The notes: generated by a model from the sequence alone, not told the origin. DNA of 64,000 nt from an uncultured SAR86 cluster bacterium (GCA_902628925.1 CACOPA010000004.1:1-64000); one strand, 5' to 3'. Positions 54,176 through 63,910 are shown, counted from the stretch's first letter. Program-made: numbers and translations.

Positions 54176-56668
54176 ATGCAGAAAACAGATATCCTAAACC
54201 ATAAATCTAAAAAATACATTGCCTTAATTCCATTATTTTTAATCCTCGTTAGTTGCGGAGGTGGAGGCGGCTCTGGCGGCGGGTCACCAGGCAGCCTAGC
54301 AGACAATCCAAATAATGATCCAGCTACCTTACCTACTAACCCAACACCCCCTACTCAGACCTTTGATCAGCTTAAAACTCAATATGAGAATAATTATGAG
54401 TACTCAAATCAATGGGGTTTAGCAACAATAAATGCATCTGCAGCATATGCCAGAGGTGCTACTGGATCAGGTATAACTATTGGTATAACCGATTCAGGTT
54501 TAGATTCAAGTCATGATGAAATCTCTTTTACCCGATTAAGTCCAGAAAGTAATTTAAGCTATTCAAACTACACTCCCAACACCAGACAGCAAAGACATGG
54601 AACCATGGTCTCTTCAGTTGCGGCTGGAACGCTTGCTGAAAATGATGATTCTCCAATGCATGGAGTAGCTTTTAATTCAAATATTTTATTTACAGCAATT
54701 CAATTGGCTGAACCAGATGAAAACTACGATCCAGTTGATCTTGGTGACAGCTCTGGTGATAACGCCCCTGATTTTACGGGAATTGATAATTTTTTTAGTC
54801 AACTCTTTGAAATTTATAATATTGCGGATGTTGATATCGTAAATAATAGTTATGGATATTCAGGAAACATCAATGATTACAATGAGACACAAATTAGAAA
54901 TGCTTTCCCAAATACTATTGAAGAAATGGCTCAAGCTAGCACACCTGATTCACAAAAAACAATCTATGTTTGGGCTGCTGGGAATGCCGGTTCATATGCT
55001 GATCAAGGTGTTGATTATTCAAGTCCTGAATTACTTCCAGGAATGTCTATATATATTCCTGAGATTCAAAGTCACTCCATAGCTGTTGTTTCTATTGATG
55101 AAGATGGAGAAATCTCAGATTTTTCTAATAGGTGCGGAATAGCTGCAGATTTTTGTATTGCTGCGCCTGGTGGAAGCATAACGGTTGCATATCCTGTGAC
55201 TGAAGCAGATCAGGGAATCTACGACGATGGAACTTTTGACTGCGAAGCTGCAAATAACTGTTTTGCGGTTGCAAATGGAACTTCTTTTGCTTCACCATTC
55301 GTTGCAGGAGGTTTGGCAGTAATAGCAGAATATTTTAGTGGGCAACTCGGAGCAACTGAAATTGTTCAAAGAATGCTATCAACTGCTAATAAAACTGGTG
55401 TCTATGCTGATGCAGATATTTACGGTCAAGGGCTTTTAGATCTGGATGCCGCAACTTCGCCCGTGGGACAGTTATCTGCAACTCTATCAGGAACGCTAGA
55501 TTCAGTTCGTATTCCTTGGTTAGATAATAGTTTGAATATTTCCAATATAGCCATTGGGGATGCATTAAGAGCTAACTCTCAGAATGTTTCATTAATTTTA
55601 TTTGATGAGCTAGATGCTCCATTCAGGGTGTCTCTTGGTTCATTTATCAATAATGAGGCTATGAGTGCAAGCCGATTCTCAAGCCTTACATCTAACCTAA
55701 AGACGGTCAACAGATTTAGTGCAAATGAAAGTGGTAGCTTAAAAATGCAATTCAAAACAAGAAAGTTTTCAAATTTGGGAGCATTTAATTATGCTTATGA
55801 GGAAGCTCTAATTGATCAATATTCTGCTTTTTCTTATGTCTCAAATGATCAAGGCATCTATATATCTTCAGGTATGAATTTTGATAGTGAGTTGGGTATA
55901 AAAACCAATAAGAAGTTCAGCTATTCATTGAAGGCATTATTAGAAAACCCATGGTCTTCCTTTACAGAGAAAGGTTTAAGTTTTGGAAAGTCATTTCAAT
56001 TCAATCAAGGCAGCATTGGCATCATGACGTCCTTTGGAAAAAATTCTTCAATGGATCCATTTGATTCAGAGTCTTCAAATAACCATGGCATGATTATTGA
56101 TTTTTCAAATAAGTCAAAAAATTTAGGCTTGCAGATTGGTAAATTAAATGAAAAAGGTTCTTTTAACGGTATCGCAAGCTCTGGAATGTTTAATACTGAT
56201 AAATCATCGATTACCAACTTTGCAGGCATTAATTTTGCACATGAAACCTCGCTGGGTTTGTGGGTGGGTAGTTTTTATTACGGATCAAATCCTGGAAAAC
56301 AACTTAATGGAATCATGAATAAAGTATCAAAAAGTAATTCAAATGCTTTTACCCTTGGCTATCAACCAAAATTTAAAAATAGTGGCCGTAAGTTAGTTTT
56401 TTCAGTATCTCAACCCTTGAGAATTGCAAAAGGACAACTAGAGCTACAATTGCCTGCCTTTAGAACTCCAAATAAAAATGTTCTGATGAGCTCTCACACA
56501 CTTAACATGGCTCCTGAATCTAAAGAGATCCATTCAAAAATAACTTATGAACAGAATTTAAAAGTTGGTTTTATAAATGGTGTTATTGGATATAGATCAA
56601 ATCCATTTCATTCAAATAGATTTAAAGATTATTGGTATGCTAATCTGAGTTTTACCAAAACATTTTAG
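54176..56668 (+). CDS. Subtilisin-like (S8) serine protease, lipoprotein autotransporter
   Basis: An 830-residue surface protease. A lipobox (LILVSC, Cys27) is followed by a Gly/Ser-rich and Pro/Thr-rich linker. The S8 domain has the triad Asp106 (GITDSGLD), His141 (RHGTMVSS) and Ser370 (NGTSFASPFVAGG). From about residue 550 the sequence becomes a beta-barrel that ends in Phe (LSFTKTF), an autotransporter domain. This is the plan of Neisseria NalP, a lipidated autotransporter protease. It may cleave surface or external proteins. No Shine-Dalgarno precedes the ATG. Confidence 0.85.
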   Translation: MQKTDILNHKSKKYIALIPLFLILVSCGGGGGSGGGSPGSLADNPNNDPATLPTNPTPPTQTFDQLKTQYENNYEYSNQWGLATINASAAYARGATGSGITIGITDSGLDSSHDEISFTRLSPESNLSYSNYTPNTRQQRHGTMVSSVAAGTLAENDDSPMHGVAFNSNILFTAIQLAEPDENYDPVDLGDSSGDNAPDFTGIDNFFSQLFEIYNIADVDIVNNSYGYSGNINDYNETQIRNAFPNTIEEMAQASTPDSQKTIYVWAAGNAGSYADQGVDYSSPELLPGMSIYIPEIQSHSIAVVSIDEDGEISDFSNRCGIAADFCIAAPGGSITVAYPVTEADQGIYDDGTFDCEAANNCFAVANGTSFASPFVAGGLAVIAEYFSGQLGATEIVQRMLSTANKTGVYADADIYGQGLLDLDAATSPVGQLSATLSGTLDSVRIPWLDNSLNISNIAIGDALRANSQNVSLILFDELDAPFRVSLGSFINNEAMSASRFSSLTSNLKTVNRFSANESGSLKMQFKTRKFSNLGAFNYAYEEALIDQYSAFSYVSNDQGIYISSGMNFDSELGIKTNKKFSYSLKALLENPWSSFTEKGLSFGKSFQFNQGSIGIMTSFGKNSSMDPFDSESSNNHGMIIDFSNKSKNLGLQIGKLNEKGSFNGIASSGMFNTDKSSITNFAGINFAHETSLGLWVGSFYYGSNPGKQLNGIMNKVSKSNSNAFTLGYQPKFKNSGRKLVFSVSQPLRIAKGQLELQLPAFRTPNKNVLMSSHTLNMAPESKEIHSKITYEQNLKVGFINGVIGYRSNPFHSNRFKDYWYANLSFTKTF

Positions 56669-56687
56669 TGACATTTTCAGGGGGAGC

Positions 56688-57446
56688 ATGTTAGAAGATA
56701 AGGTAATTTATATTACAGGTGGGAGCAGCGGGATTGGTTTGTCCATTGCCGAACATTGTCTTAAAAATAATGCTCAAGTAGTTATAACTGGTCGCAATGA
56801 AGAAAGGCTAGAAAAAGCAAAAAAAACTCTGAGTAAATTTTCACAGGATGTAATAACTGAGTGTTTTGATATTTCAGATCCAGATGGTTTAAAGAGATCT
56901 ATTGATAATGTTTATAACTCTTTTGGTAGGATAGATGGCCTTGTTAATAATGCTCCTTCAATCCACTCCGGTCTAATTAAAGATATTGATTTAAGTGCAT
57001 GGCGAACAAATTTTAAAGCGAACCTTGATGCTGTTTTTTTATCATTAAATATACTCATGCCCAAGATGATGGAAGCAGGAAAAGGTTCAATTGTGAATAT
57101 TGCCTCAGTAGTAGGTTTGAGAGGGACTGCATATATGGCTGGTTATGCAGCTGCAAAAGCTGGATTAATTAATCTTACAAAATCTGCTGCAATTGAATCT
57201 GCTCCAAATGTCAGAGTAAATTGTGTAGTTCCAGGCGCGGTTATGACAGATGCTTTAAAAAAAGCAATGCCAACAGACGAAATGATTGATGCTACTGCAA
57301 AAACAATACCATTAAAAAGAGTGGCTAATCCCGACGAAATTGCTCACCCTGTTGTATTCTTGTTAAGTGATAAATCCTCTTTCATTACAGGAGCTGATCT
57401 TGTGGTTGACGGAGGCAAGACTGCTGATTTAAATGCTGGAAACTGA
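56688..57446 (+). CDS. Short-chain dehydrogenase/reductase
   Basis: A 252-residue SDR with TGGSSGIG at residues 10-17, VITGRNEER (NADP preference), NNAP in place of NNAG, NIASVVG and YAAAK. The ending KSSFITGADLVVDGGKTADL is typical of FabG-like enzymes. A GGGGGAG Shine-Dalgarno lies 3 nt before the ATG. First gene of an operon that runs to gamma-glutamyltransferase; its end overlaps the flavoprotein gene by 14 bp. Confidence 0.85.
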   Translation: MLEDKVIYITGGSSGIGLSIAEHCLKNNAQVVITGRNEERLEKAKKTLSKFSQDVITECFDISDPDGLKRSIDNVYNSFGRIDGLVNNAPSIHSGLIKDIDLSAWRTNFKANLDAVFLSLNILMPKMMEAGKGSIVNIASVVGLRGTAYMAGYAAAKAGLINLTKSAAIESAPNVRVNCVVPGAVMTDALKKAMPTDEMIDATAKTIPLKRVANPDEIAHPVVFLLSDKSSFITGADLVVDGGKTADLNAGN

Positions 57447-59136
57447 ACTTACACCTAACTCTAAAACATGGCACTCAGGTGTTGAGAGTCCTGAAATCAT
57501 TGAAAATCCATCTGTCTATCAGTGGAGTGATGAAGCAGATTTGATTGTAATTGGATTAGGTGGTGCTGGTGTAAGTGCTGCAAATGAAGCCCTGGATTAT
57601 AACTTAAGCGTGATTGCTATAGATAAGACCACTGGTGGTGGCGCGACAGCAAGAAGCGGAGGAGTCTTTTATGCTGGTGGTGGAACACCAATTCAAAAAG
57701 AAGCAAATATAAGTGACACTCCTGACAATATGTATAGATACCTTAAACAAGAAGTTGGAAACACAGTTAAGGACGAAACCTTAAGAAAATTTTGTGATAC
57801 ATCACCTGCGAATACACAATGGCTAATGGATAATGGAGTTAAATTCAATTCAAGTTACTATCAAACCAAGACCAGTTATCCAGATGCAGGGTATTATTTA
57901 TATCATTCAGATAATTCACTTGTTCCCAAATATATGGAGACTGCAGAACCCGCGGCTAGAGGACATCGAGGTTGGGAAGAAGGTCCATTTAAACCCATTG
58001 GAGTTGGTGGAACCATATATTACCCTTTAAAAAAATCTGCATTATCCAAGGGTCTTAGAATGTATTCTCAATCTGAAGTTAAATCACTATTAATAAATAC
58101 TCAGGGCGATGTTATTGGTTGCAAAGTAATGGTCATGCCAAGTGGTACTGTTTCTGAAAAACATAAAAAACTAATTCGCAGAGGTGAATTATTTCAAATG
58201 ATCCTGCCTCCCTCCTACCCTGGATCATCTTTCTTACAAAAAATCGGCCAAAGGTTTATCAACAAAGCACAGAAGTTAGAAAAAAAATATCGGCAAGCAA
58301 AATACTTTAAGGCAAAAAAAGGAGTTTGCATTTCAGCAGGCGGATTTATTTTTAATCGAGCAATGGTTGAAGAATATGCACCAAAATACTCAAAAGGCAT
58401 GCCTCTAGGTACATCTCAAGATAATGGATCCGGAATCAGGTTAGGTCAATCCGTAGGTGGAAGAACAAAGCATATGGATCGAGTCACAGCTTGGCGTTTT
58501 TTAAATCCTCCAATGTCCTTTGCAAAGGGTATGGTAGTAAATAAGAATGGTAAGCGTTTTTGCAATGAAATGGTTTATGGAGCCACCTTAGGCGATGAGA
58601 TGTGTGAGAATAATAATGGAAAGGCATATTTAATTCTTAGTGAAGAGCTTTTTAAGTCATCAAAATTAGAGGCCGCTAAATCCTTACCCTTTCAACGTGA
58701 TGCAGCAAAAATGCTTATGACATTCAATGCAGTGAAGAGAAAAAATATAGATGATCTTGCAAAAGTCTATGGTATTAATGAAGATAATCTTAAAGAATCA
58801 ATTCATCAATATAATGAGTCTGCGATTAATGATGATTACTGTTCATTAGGAAAGGCTTCCAAAGATATGAAAAAAATTGATGCGCCCTATTACATCATGG
58901 ATATATCAATTGACTCTAGGTTATCGCCACTCCCAACGCTTACCTTAGGCGGTTTGGAGGTAGATGAAATTACAGGGAATGTTATCAATACTCAGGGTGA
59001 AGCAATCAAGGGTTTATTTGCAGCAGGGAGATCTGCTGTGGGTGTATGTTCAAATATTTATGTATCAGGTCTTTCAATAGCTGATTGTGTATTTTCAGGT
59101 AGAAGAGTTGGTAAATCTTTAGGGGAGATAATATGA
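57433..59136 (+). CDS. FAD-dependent dehydrogenase, 3-ketosteroid dehydrogenase/fumarate-reductase-like
   Basis: A 567-residue flavoprotein of the FAD-binding-2 superfamily. The Rossmann motif GLGGAGVSAANEA (about residues 36-48), GGGATARSGGVFYAGGG and the C-terminal LPTLTLGGLEVDE...GLFAAGRSAVGVCSNIYVSGLSIADCVFSGRR are the conserved blocks. The group contains 3-ketosteroid-delta-dehydrogenases and fumarate reductases. No haem-binding CxxCH is present, so a soluble dehydrogenase is more likely. With an SDR upstream and an acyl-CoA ligase overlapping by 4 bp, steroid or terpenoid-acid catabolism is plausible but unproven. Confidence 0.82.
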   Translation: MLETELTPNSKTWHSGVESPEIIENPSVYQWSDEADLIVIGLGGAGVSAANEALDYNLSVIAIDKTTGGGATARSGGVFYAGGGTPIQKEANISDTPDNMYRYLKQEVGNTVKDETLRKFCDTSPANTQWLMDNGVKFNSSYYQTKTSYPDAGYYLYHSDNSLVPKYMETAEPAARGHRGWEEGPFKPIGVGGTIYYPLKKSALSKGLRMYSQSEVKSLLINTQGDVIGCKVMVMPSGTVSEKHKKLIRRGELFQMILPPSYPGSSFLQKIGQRFINKAQKLEKKYRQAKYFKAKKGVCISAGGFIFNRAMVEEYAPKYSKGMPLGTSQDNGSGIRLGQSVGGRTKHMDRVTAWRFLNPPMSFAKGMVVNKNGKRFCNEMVYGATLGDEMCENNNGKAYLILSEELFKSSKLEAAKSLPFQRDAAKMLMTFNAVKRKNIDDLAKVYGINEDNLKESIHQYNESAINDDYCSLGKASKDMKKIDAPYYIMDISIDSRLSPLPTLTLGGLEVDEITGNVINTQGEAIKGLFAAGRSAVGVCSNIYVSGLSIADCVFSGRRVGKSLGEII

Positions 59137-60746
59137 ATTTAAATTTTGCGTCCGTTTGGGAAATGATAGCTGATTTAATACCGGATAATGATGCTCTTAT
59201 TTGTGGAGAAGAAGTTGTAAATTGGCGAGATTATGACTTACGCTCAAGTAAATTAGCTACCGCACTGGTTGATGCCGGGCTATCACCAAACTCCAAAGCA
59301 GGTCTTTATCTAAATAATTCAAATGAATATCTAATTTGTCAAAATGCTATTTTTAAAATTGGTGGGGTCCCAATTAATGTTAATTATAGATATGTTGAAG
59401 AAGAATTAATTTATTTACTTGAAAATTCTGATTCAGAGGCTGTCTTTTATCATGCTTGTTACAGCTCTCGGATAAAACAAATTGCCCCGTCACTGCCAAA
59501 TATTAAAGCATGGATTGAAGTTGCTGATGGAACTGAATCTCAATTTAATGATGGACTCCAATATGACAACCTTTTAGATAAATGTGCTCCTATGGAAAGG
59601 TTTTCAAGAGATCCGGAAACGATCTACATGTTGTATACCGGTGGAACTACTGGTATGCCCAAGGGTGTTATGTATAAGCAAGGTGAATTCCTTACTTTCT
59701 TATTTAGAACCTTAAAAGCTATGGGTTATGACGTTCCAGAAGATCTAAGTGATTTAGAGTCAAGAATTAAGAACTCGCAAGAAAATAATACTTTTATTAG
59801 AAGTGTTGTCGGTTGTCCGTTAATGCATGGAACAGGTATGTGGTTAGGCGCATTTTTACCGCTACTTCTTGGGGGTACTGTCATTACCACAAAAAATCTT
59901 GGGTTTGATCCTGATCAAATGTGGAGTCAAGTTGAAGAGACTCGAGCCACAAACATCGTTATCGTTGGAGATGCTTTTGCAAAACCAATGCTAGATGCAC
60001 TGAATAATGCAGATTCAACAGGCAATCCATACAATCTAGAGAGCGTTCAAGTAATAATTTCCAGCGGAGTCATGTGGAGTGCCGAAGTCAAACAAGGCCT
60101 ATTAGAACATCATGATATGGCTTTAATGGATACCATGGGATCAACAGAAGGTGGCATGGGTAGTTCTGTAACCACAAGAGATAATCCTCCGGCTACTGCA
60201 AAGTTTAGTTTAAATCCCGGCGTGATTGTTTTAGCAGATGATGGAGAAATATTGGAACCTGGCTCAGAAAAGATAGGTCTTATTGGAACCTCAGGATTAG
60301 TTCCTGTTGGTTACTATAAAGATGAAAAGAAGTCTGCTGAAACATTTAGGGAAGTTAATGGAGTAAGGTATAGCTTTCCAGGAGATTATGCCAAGCTTGA
60401 ATCCGATGGAACAATTACCCTTTTAGGAAGAGGAAGCAACTGTATTAATTCTGCAGGGGAAAAAATATATCCAGAAGAAGTAGAGGAAGCTATTAAACGC
60501 AACAAAGAGGTGTTTGATTGTCTTGTTGTTGGTGTAAATGATGATAGATTTGGTCAAAAAGTAGTAGCCGTTGTTTCATTAGAAGAAAAAATTGATGCCG
60601 AAACTCTTACTGAGCAAACTCGTAAATTTATTGCTGGTTATAAATTACCAAAGGAAATCCTATTTGTAGATAAAGTTGAAAGAGCTCCTAACGGTAAAGC
60701 TAACTATAAGTGGGCTAAAGAAGAAGCAAATCAGGCTTTTGGATAG
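59133..60746 (+). CDS. AMP-forming acyl-CoA ligase
   Basis: A 537-residue adenylate-forming enzyme. P-loop YTGGTTGMPKGVMY (Gly-Gly for the usual Ser-Gly), MGSTEGGMGSSV as the A5 motif, FPGDYAKLESDG and the C-terminal Lys (APNGKANYKW) are visible. The variant P-loop is found in the CaiC/steroid-acid ligase branch. It overlaps the flavoprotein by 4 bp and yqgE by 8 bp. Probable role: activation of a bulky carboxylic acid for the neighbouring oxidoreductases. Confidence 0.88.
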   Translation: MNLNFASVWEMIADLIPDNDALICGEEVVNWRDYDLRSSKLATALVDAGLSPNSKAGLYLNNSNEYLICQNAIFKIGGVPINVNYRYVEEELIYLLENSDSEAVFYHACYSSRIKQIAPSLPNIKAWIEVADGTESQFNDGLQYDNLLDKCAPMERFSRDPETIYMLYTGGTTGMPKGVMYKQGEFLTFLFRTLKAMGYDVPEDLSDLESRIKNSQENNTFIRSVVGCPLMHGTGMWLGAFLPLLLGGTVITTKNLGFDPDQMWSQVEETRATNIVIVGDAFAKPMLDALNNADSTGNPYNLESVQVIISSGVMWSAEVKQGLLEHHDMALMDTMGSTEGGMGSSVTTRDNPPATAKFSLNPGVIVLADDGEILEPGSEKIGLIGTSGLVPVGYYKDEKKSAETFREVNGVRYSFPGDYAKLESDGTITLLGRGSNCINSAGEKIYPEEVEEAIKRNKEVFDCLVVGVNDDRFGQKVVAVVSLEEKIDAETLTEQTRKFIAGYKLPKEILFVDKVERAPNGKANYKWAKEEANQAFG

Positions 60747-61296
60747 AGATTTCTTCCAAGATAAATTTATTTTCTTTAACGGGGAAAATAAAAATGATTT
60801 TTTTTATGACTCAGTAATTTATTTGTGTGAGCATAATCAAGATGGAGCCTTTGGTTTTATTGTCAATAAAGCAAGTGCGATTTCAGAGTCGCAATTACTT
60901 AGTAAGCTAAATCTTAAAAAACCTAAACAACTCGAATCTATTTTTAGAGTAATGATTGGAGGTCCAGTTGCAATGGATTGTATTTATGCGCTCCATGATG
61001 AAGAATTAATAAAAGATGAGTCAAGCTTATTACGGGAGGGATTATGGCTTTCAACATCCCAAAAAGTGCTCAATAAAATTGATATACAAGATACTGCAAA
61101 TCATAAAATCTTCTTAGGTTATTCTGGGTGGGGTCCTGAGCAATTAGAAAAGGAGATTCAAGATGGCGCATGGCATGTCTGTGATGTTGATTTTGAGCTT
61201 ATTTTTAATGATAAACCATCCTCTATTATTGAGGAGCTTTCAAAGAAGGTCGGATATAATATCAAGTCAATTATCAATCAAAATAAAGTTCAATAA
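60739..61296 (+). CDS. YqgE/AlgH family protein
   Basis: A 185-residue protein of the UPF0301/AlgH family. SVIYLCEHNQDGAFGFIVNKA matches the family core; GGPVAMDCIYALHD and FLGYSGWGPEQLEKEIQDGAWHVCD complete it. The molecular role is unknown; AlgH affects alginate regulation in Pseudomonas. A longer frame starts at a TTG at 60676, but the TTG at 60739 gives the family length and begins 8 bp inside the ligase. Weak AGG spacing before it. It has no clear link to its operon neighbours. Confidence 0.8.
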   Translation: MDRDFFQDKFIFFNGENKNDFFYDSVIYLCEHNQDGAFGFIVNKASAISESQLLSKLNLKKPKQLESIFRVMIGGPVAMDCIYALHDEELIKDESSLLREGLWLSTSQKVLNKIDIQDTANHKIFLGYSGWGPEQLEKEIQDGAWHVCDVDFELIFNDKPSSIIEELSKKVGYNIKSIINQNKVQ

Positions 61297-61299
61297 TTT

Positions 61300-62046
61300 A
61301 TGGAAAGATTTGCAAACAAAAATGTCTTTCTGACAGGAGCTGCATCTGGCATTGGAAAAGCAACAGCGCGCAGACTTGCAAACGAGGGAGCTAAATTAAT
61401 TATTGCTGATGTAAATCAAAAGCTGCTTGAGGAGACATCTAAGGAGCTAAAGGATTCTATCTTAGAGACCTATACTTTAGATATATCCAATTTAAGTGAT
61501 GTTGCTAAAATTTTTGAAGAAATTAAATCAAAATTTAAATCACTTCAGGCGCTGGTTAATGTTGCAGGAATATTAAGATTTGATCACTCTAGGGATGTTG
61601 AGCCAAAAGATTGGCAAAAAATCCTTGATGTAAATTTAACAGGAACATTTTTTATGTGCAGATATGCTCTGCCTTTAATAATTGAATCAAATGGTTCAAT
61701 TGTAAATGTTTCATCTTCAGCTGCTCTTGGTTCACATGCTTGGACGGCTGCATACAGTGCCTCAAAAGGAGGTATCAGTGCGTTCTCTAAAACCTTAGCA
61801 GTTGAGTATGGTGTTCAGGGTGTTAATGTGAATTGTGTATGTCCAGCATCAATTGAAACCAATATGTCAACGCAAACACCTTTGCCAAGTAACATAGATA
61901 AAAGGCTTTTAAAAAAAATTATGCCAGTAGATGGTGTTAATAGAACTCCTGAGGATATTGCATCAGCAATTGTTTTTCTTGCATCAGAGGATGCTGTTCA
62001 TATTAATGGAATTGATTTAAGGGTTGATGGGGGCCTCTTAACATGA
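61300..62046 (+). CDS. Short-chain dehydrogenase/reductase
   Basis: A 248-residue SDR with TGAASGIG at residues 12-19, LIIADVNQ (NAD preference), NVAG for NNAG, NVSSSAAL and YSASK. The end NGIDLRVDGGLLT is FabG-like. It starts 3 bp after yqgE and overlaps ggt by 4 bp, so it belongs to the operon. No Shine-Dalgarno of note. Substrate unknown. Confidence 0.85.
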   Translation: MERFANKNVFLTGAASGIGKATARRLANEGAKLIIADVNQKLLEETSKELKDSILETYTLDISNLSDVAKIFEEIKSKFKSLQALVNVAGILRFDHSRDVEPKDWQKILDVNLTGTFFMCRYALPLIIESNGSIVNVSSSAALGSHAWTAAYSASKGGISAFSKTLAVEYGVQGVNVNCVCPASIETNMSTQTPLPSNIDKRLLKKIMPVDGVNRTPEDIASAIVFLASEDAVHINGIDLRVDGGLLT

Positions 62047-63752
62047 GAATCCTTCATCTATTTGGTATTTTTTGGTTATCAATTTCTCTTTCTGCATATC
62101 TGCCCGTCCTCAATAAGGAGTCGATTACTCATCCTGAAGTCGGACTGGAAGGTATGGTGGTAACACAACATTACTTAGCCTCAGAGGTTGGTGAAGAAAT
62201 TCTAAATAAAGGTGGAAATGCTTATGATGCTACTATTGCGGTTGCATTTGCTTTGGCTGTGGTATTGCCTAGAGCAGGTAATATAGGTGGAGGTGGTTTC
62301 ACAGTCCTTTACAACTCATCAGACGAATCATTTCAAAGTCTGGATTATCGAGAAAAAGCTCCCTTAGCTGCATCAAAAAATATGTATCTTGATAAAAATG
62401 GAGATGTTATCAGCAACCTCTCAACATTGGGATATAAAGCAATTGCGGTACCAGGAACTGTTGATGGAATGTGGGAGTTACATAAAAGATATGGTTCTAT
62501 GGATTGGAAAGAGTTAATACTTCCTTCCATCAAGCTTGCAAAAGAAGGGTTTAAAGTTTCGCCATTAATGGCTGATACGTTAAACAGAAATTATAAATCT
62601 CTCAGTAAATTCTCAGAAACAAAGAAAATATTCTTTCAAGAAAATCCAGTTAAATTTAATTCTTTATTGATTCAAAAAGATTTAGCAAAGACTCTAGAAA
62701 AAATATCAAATAATGGAAGAAATGGCTTCTATAAAGGTGATGTTGCACAAAAAATTGTTGCAGATATGAAAAGAAATGATGGCTTAATTACCTTTGATGA
62801 TCTTGAAAATTACAAATCAAAATGGAGGAAACCCTTAATACGTAAATATAAGAACTTTGAGATCATAACAATGCCGCCGCCCTCTTCTGGTGGACTTCAC
62901 TTAATTCAAATGTTGAATATATTAGAAAATTTCGATCTAAAATCTATGAAGCATAACTCCCCTAGTTATGTCCTGCTGTTAAATGAGGTTATGAAATATG
63001 CTTACGCAGATCGCTCACAATACTTAGGTGATCCAGATTATGTTGATGTTCCTGTTAATAAACTAATTTCAAAAGATTATGCTGAGAACATTTCAAAAAA
63101 AATAACTATTGATAGTGTCACTCAATCAGATGACATAAAAGCTGGCATGTATATTGATCTAGAGAGTGATGAAACAACTCACTTTTCGATTGCTGATAAA
63201 TATGGAAATTTAGTTTCAACAACCTACACCCTAAATTCATCTTTTGGATCGAAAGTAGTGATCGCCAAAACTGGAATACTTATGAACAACGAAATGGATG
63301 ATTTTTCGTCAGCTCCTGGTGTACCCAATCAGTTTGGTTTGTTGGGTGGAAAGTTTAATGAGATACAACCAAGCAAAAGACCGCTCAGCTCAATGACACC
63401 TACCATTGTATTTAAAAATAATAGTCCGTTTTTGATTATGGGTACGCCAGGTGGATCAAGAATTATTACTGCTGTTTTACAAAATTTTTTAAACATAGTT
63501 GAATTCGAGATGAATTTAGCTGACTCAATTAATAAGCCTAGGGTTCATCAGCAGTGGTACCCTGATCTACTTTTTTTAGAAAAAGGTTTTGATGAACTGC
63601 ATGCTGAAAAAATAACTGAGCATGGTCAAGAAGTTTACTTTATGAATCCAGGAACAGCACTGGAATCAATCATGATTAAAAATAATTATTTTTATGGGTA
63701 CGGTGATACACGTAGACCCGACTCAAAAGCTATTGGAGTAAATGGTGATTGA
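62043..63752 (+). CDS. ggt: Gamma-glutamyltransferase
   Basis: A 569-residue exported proenzyme of the N-terminal nucleophile family. A signal peptide (about residues 1-18) is followed by the large-subunit segments VVTQHYLASEVGEEILNKGGNAYDATIAVAFAL and GNIGGGGF. Self-cleavage is expected before Thr379 (ETTHFSIAD), the nucleophile of the small subunit; PLSSMTPTIVF and GTPGGSRIITAVLQ bind the gamma-glutamyl group. It breaks down glutathione and gamma-glutamyl peptides in the periplasm. Last large gene of the operon. Confidence 0.93.
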   Translation: MRILHLFGIFWLSISLSAYLPVLNKESITHPEVGLEGMVVTQHYLASEVGEEILNKGGNAYDATIAVAFALAVVLPRAGNIGGGGFTVLYNSSDESFQSLDYREKAPLAASKNMYLDKNGDVISNLSTLGYKAIAVPGTVDGMWELHKRYGSMDWKELILPSIKLAKEGFKVSPLMADTLNRNYKSLSKFSETKKIFFQENPVKFNSLLIQKDLAKTLEKISNNGRNGFYKGDVAQKIVADMKRNDGLITFDDLENYKSKWRKPLIRKYKNFEIITMPPPSSGGLHLIQMLNILENFDLKSMKHNSPSYVLLLNEVMKYAYADRSQYLGDPDYVDVPVNKLISKDYAENISKKITIDSVTQSDDIKAGMYIDLESDETTHFSIADKYGNLVSTTYTLNSSFGSKVVIAKTGILMNNEMDDFSSAPGVPNQFGLLGGKFNEIQPSKRPLSSMTPTIVFKNNSPFLIMGTPGGSRIITAVLQNFLNIVEFEMNLADSINKPRVHQQWYPDLLFLEKGFDELHAEKITEHGQEVYFMNPGTALESIMIKNNYFYGYGDTRRPDSKAIGVNGD

Positions 63753-63831
63753 TAAACTAGCAATGATAAGTTTATATGCTCTTCCAACAGCGATCTTGTT
63801 GATTGTTTGTTATCGTCTAACAAAAAAATAA
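63745..63831 (+). CDS. Possible 28-aa membrane microprotein
   Basis: A 28-codon frame with a GTG start, overlapping the ggt stop by 8 bp: MIDKLA, a hydrophobic helix (residues 7-22) and a basic end (YRLTKK). The overlap style matches other coupled genes here, but length and non-ATG start make it uncertain. An internal ATG at 63763 is possible. Confidence 0.3.
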   Translation: MIDKLAMISLYALPTAILLIVCYRLTKK

Positions 63832-63833
63832 TT

Positions 63834-63861
63834 TTGAACCAATAAGAAAATTCTTGGTCAA
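63834..63861. repeat. Imperfect hairpin downstream of ggt
   Basis: TTGAACCAATAAGAA can fold back on TTCTTGGTCAA with three unpaired bases. No T run follows, so it is not a clear terminator. It lies in the 120-bp gap before the tRNA, which holds no other gene that I can see. Confidence 0.3.
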
Positions 63862-63910
63862 AGTTATGTTGTGAATATTCCTCAAGTTATAACCCCTCTC
63901 ACAACAAATT

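Noticed and set aside
54240-54300. Gly-rich codons after the lipobox of the subtilase as a possible phase-variation tract
   Set aside because: Neisseria NalP varies by a poly-C run, but here the glycines are encoded by mixed GGA, GGT and GGC codons with no homopolymer or simple repeat long enough to slip.
60676-60738. Longer N-terminus for the YqgE/AlgH protein from a TTG at 60676
   Set aside because: It would lie entirely in the ligase gene and adds residues not found in the family; the TTG at 60739 gives the normal length.
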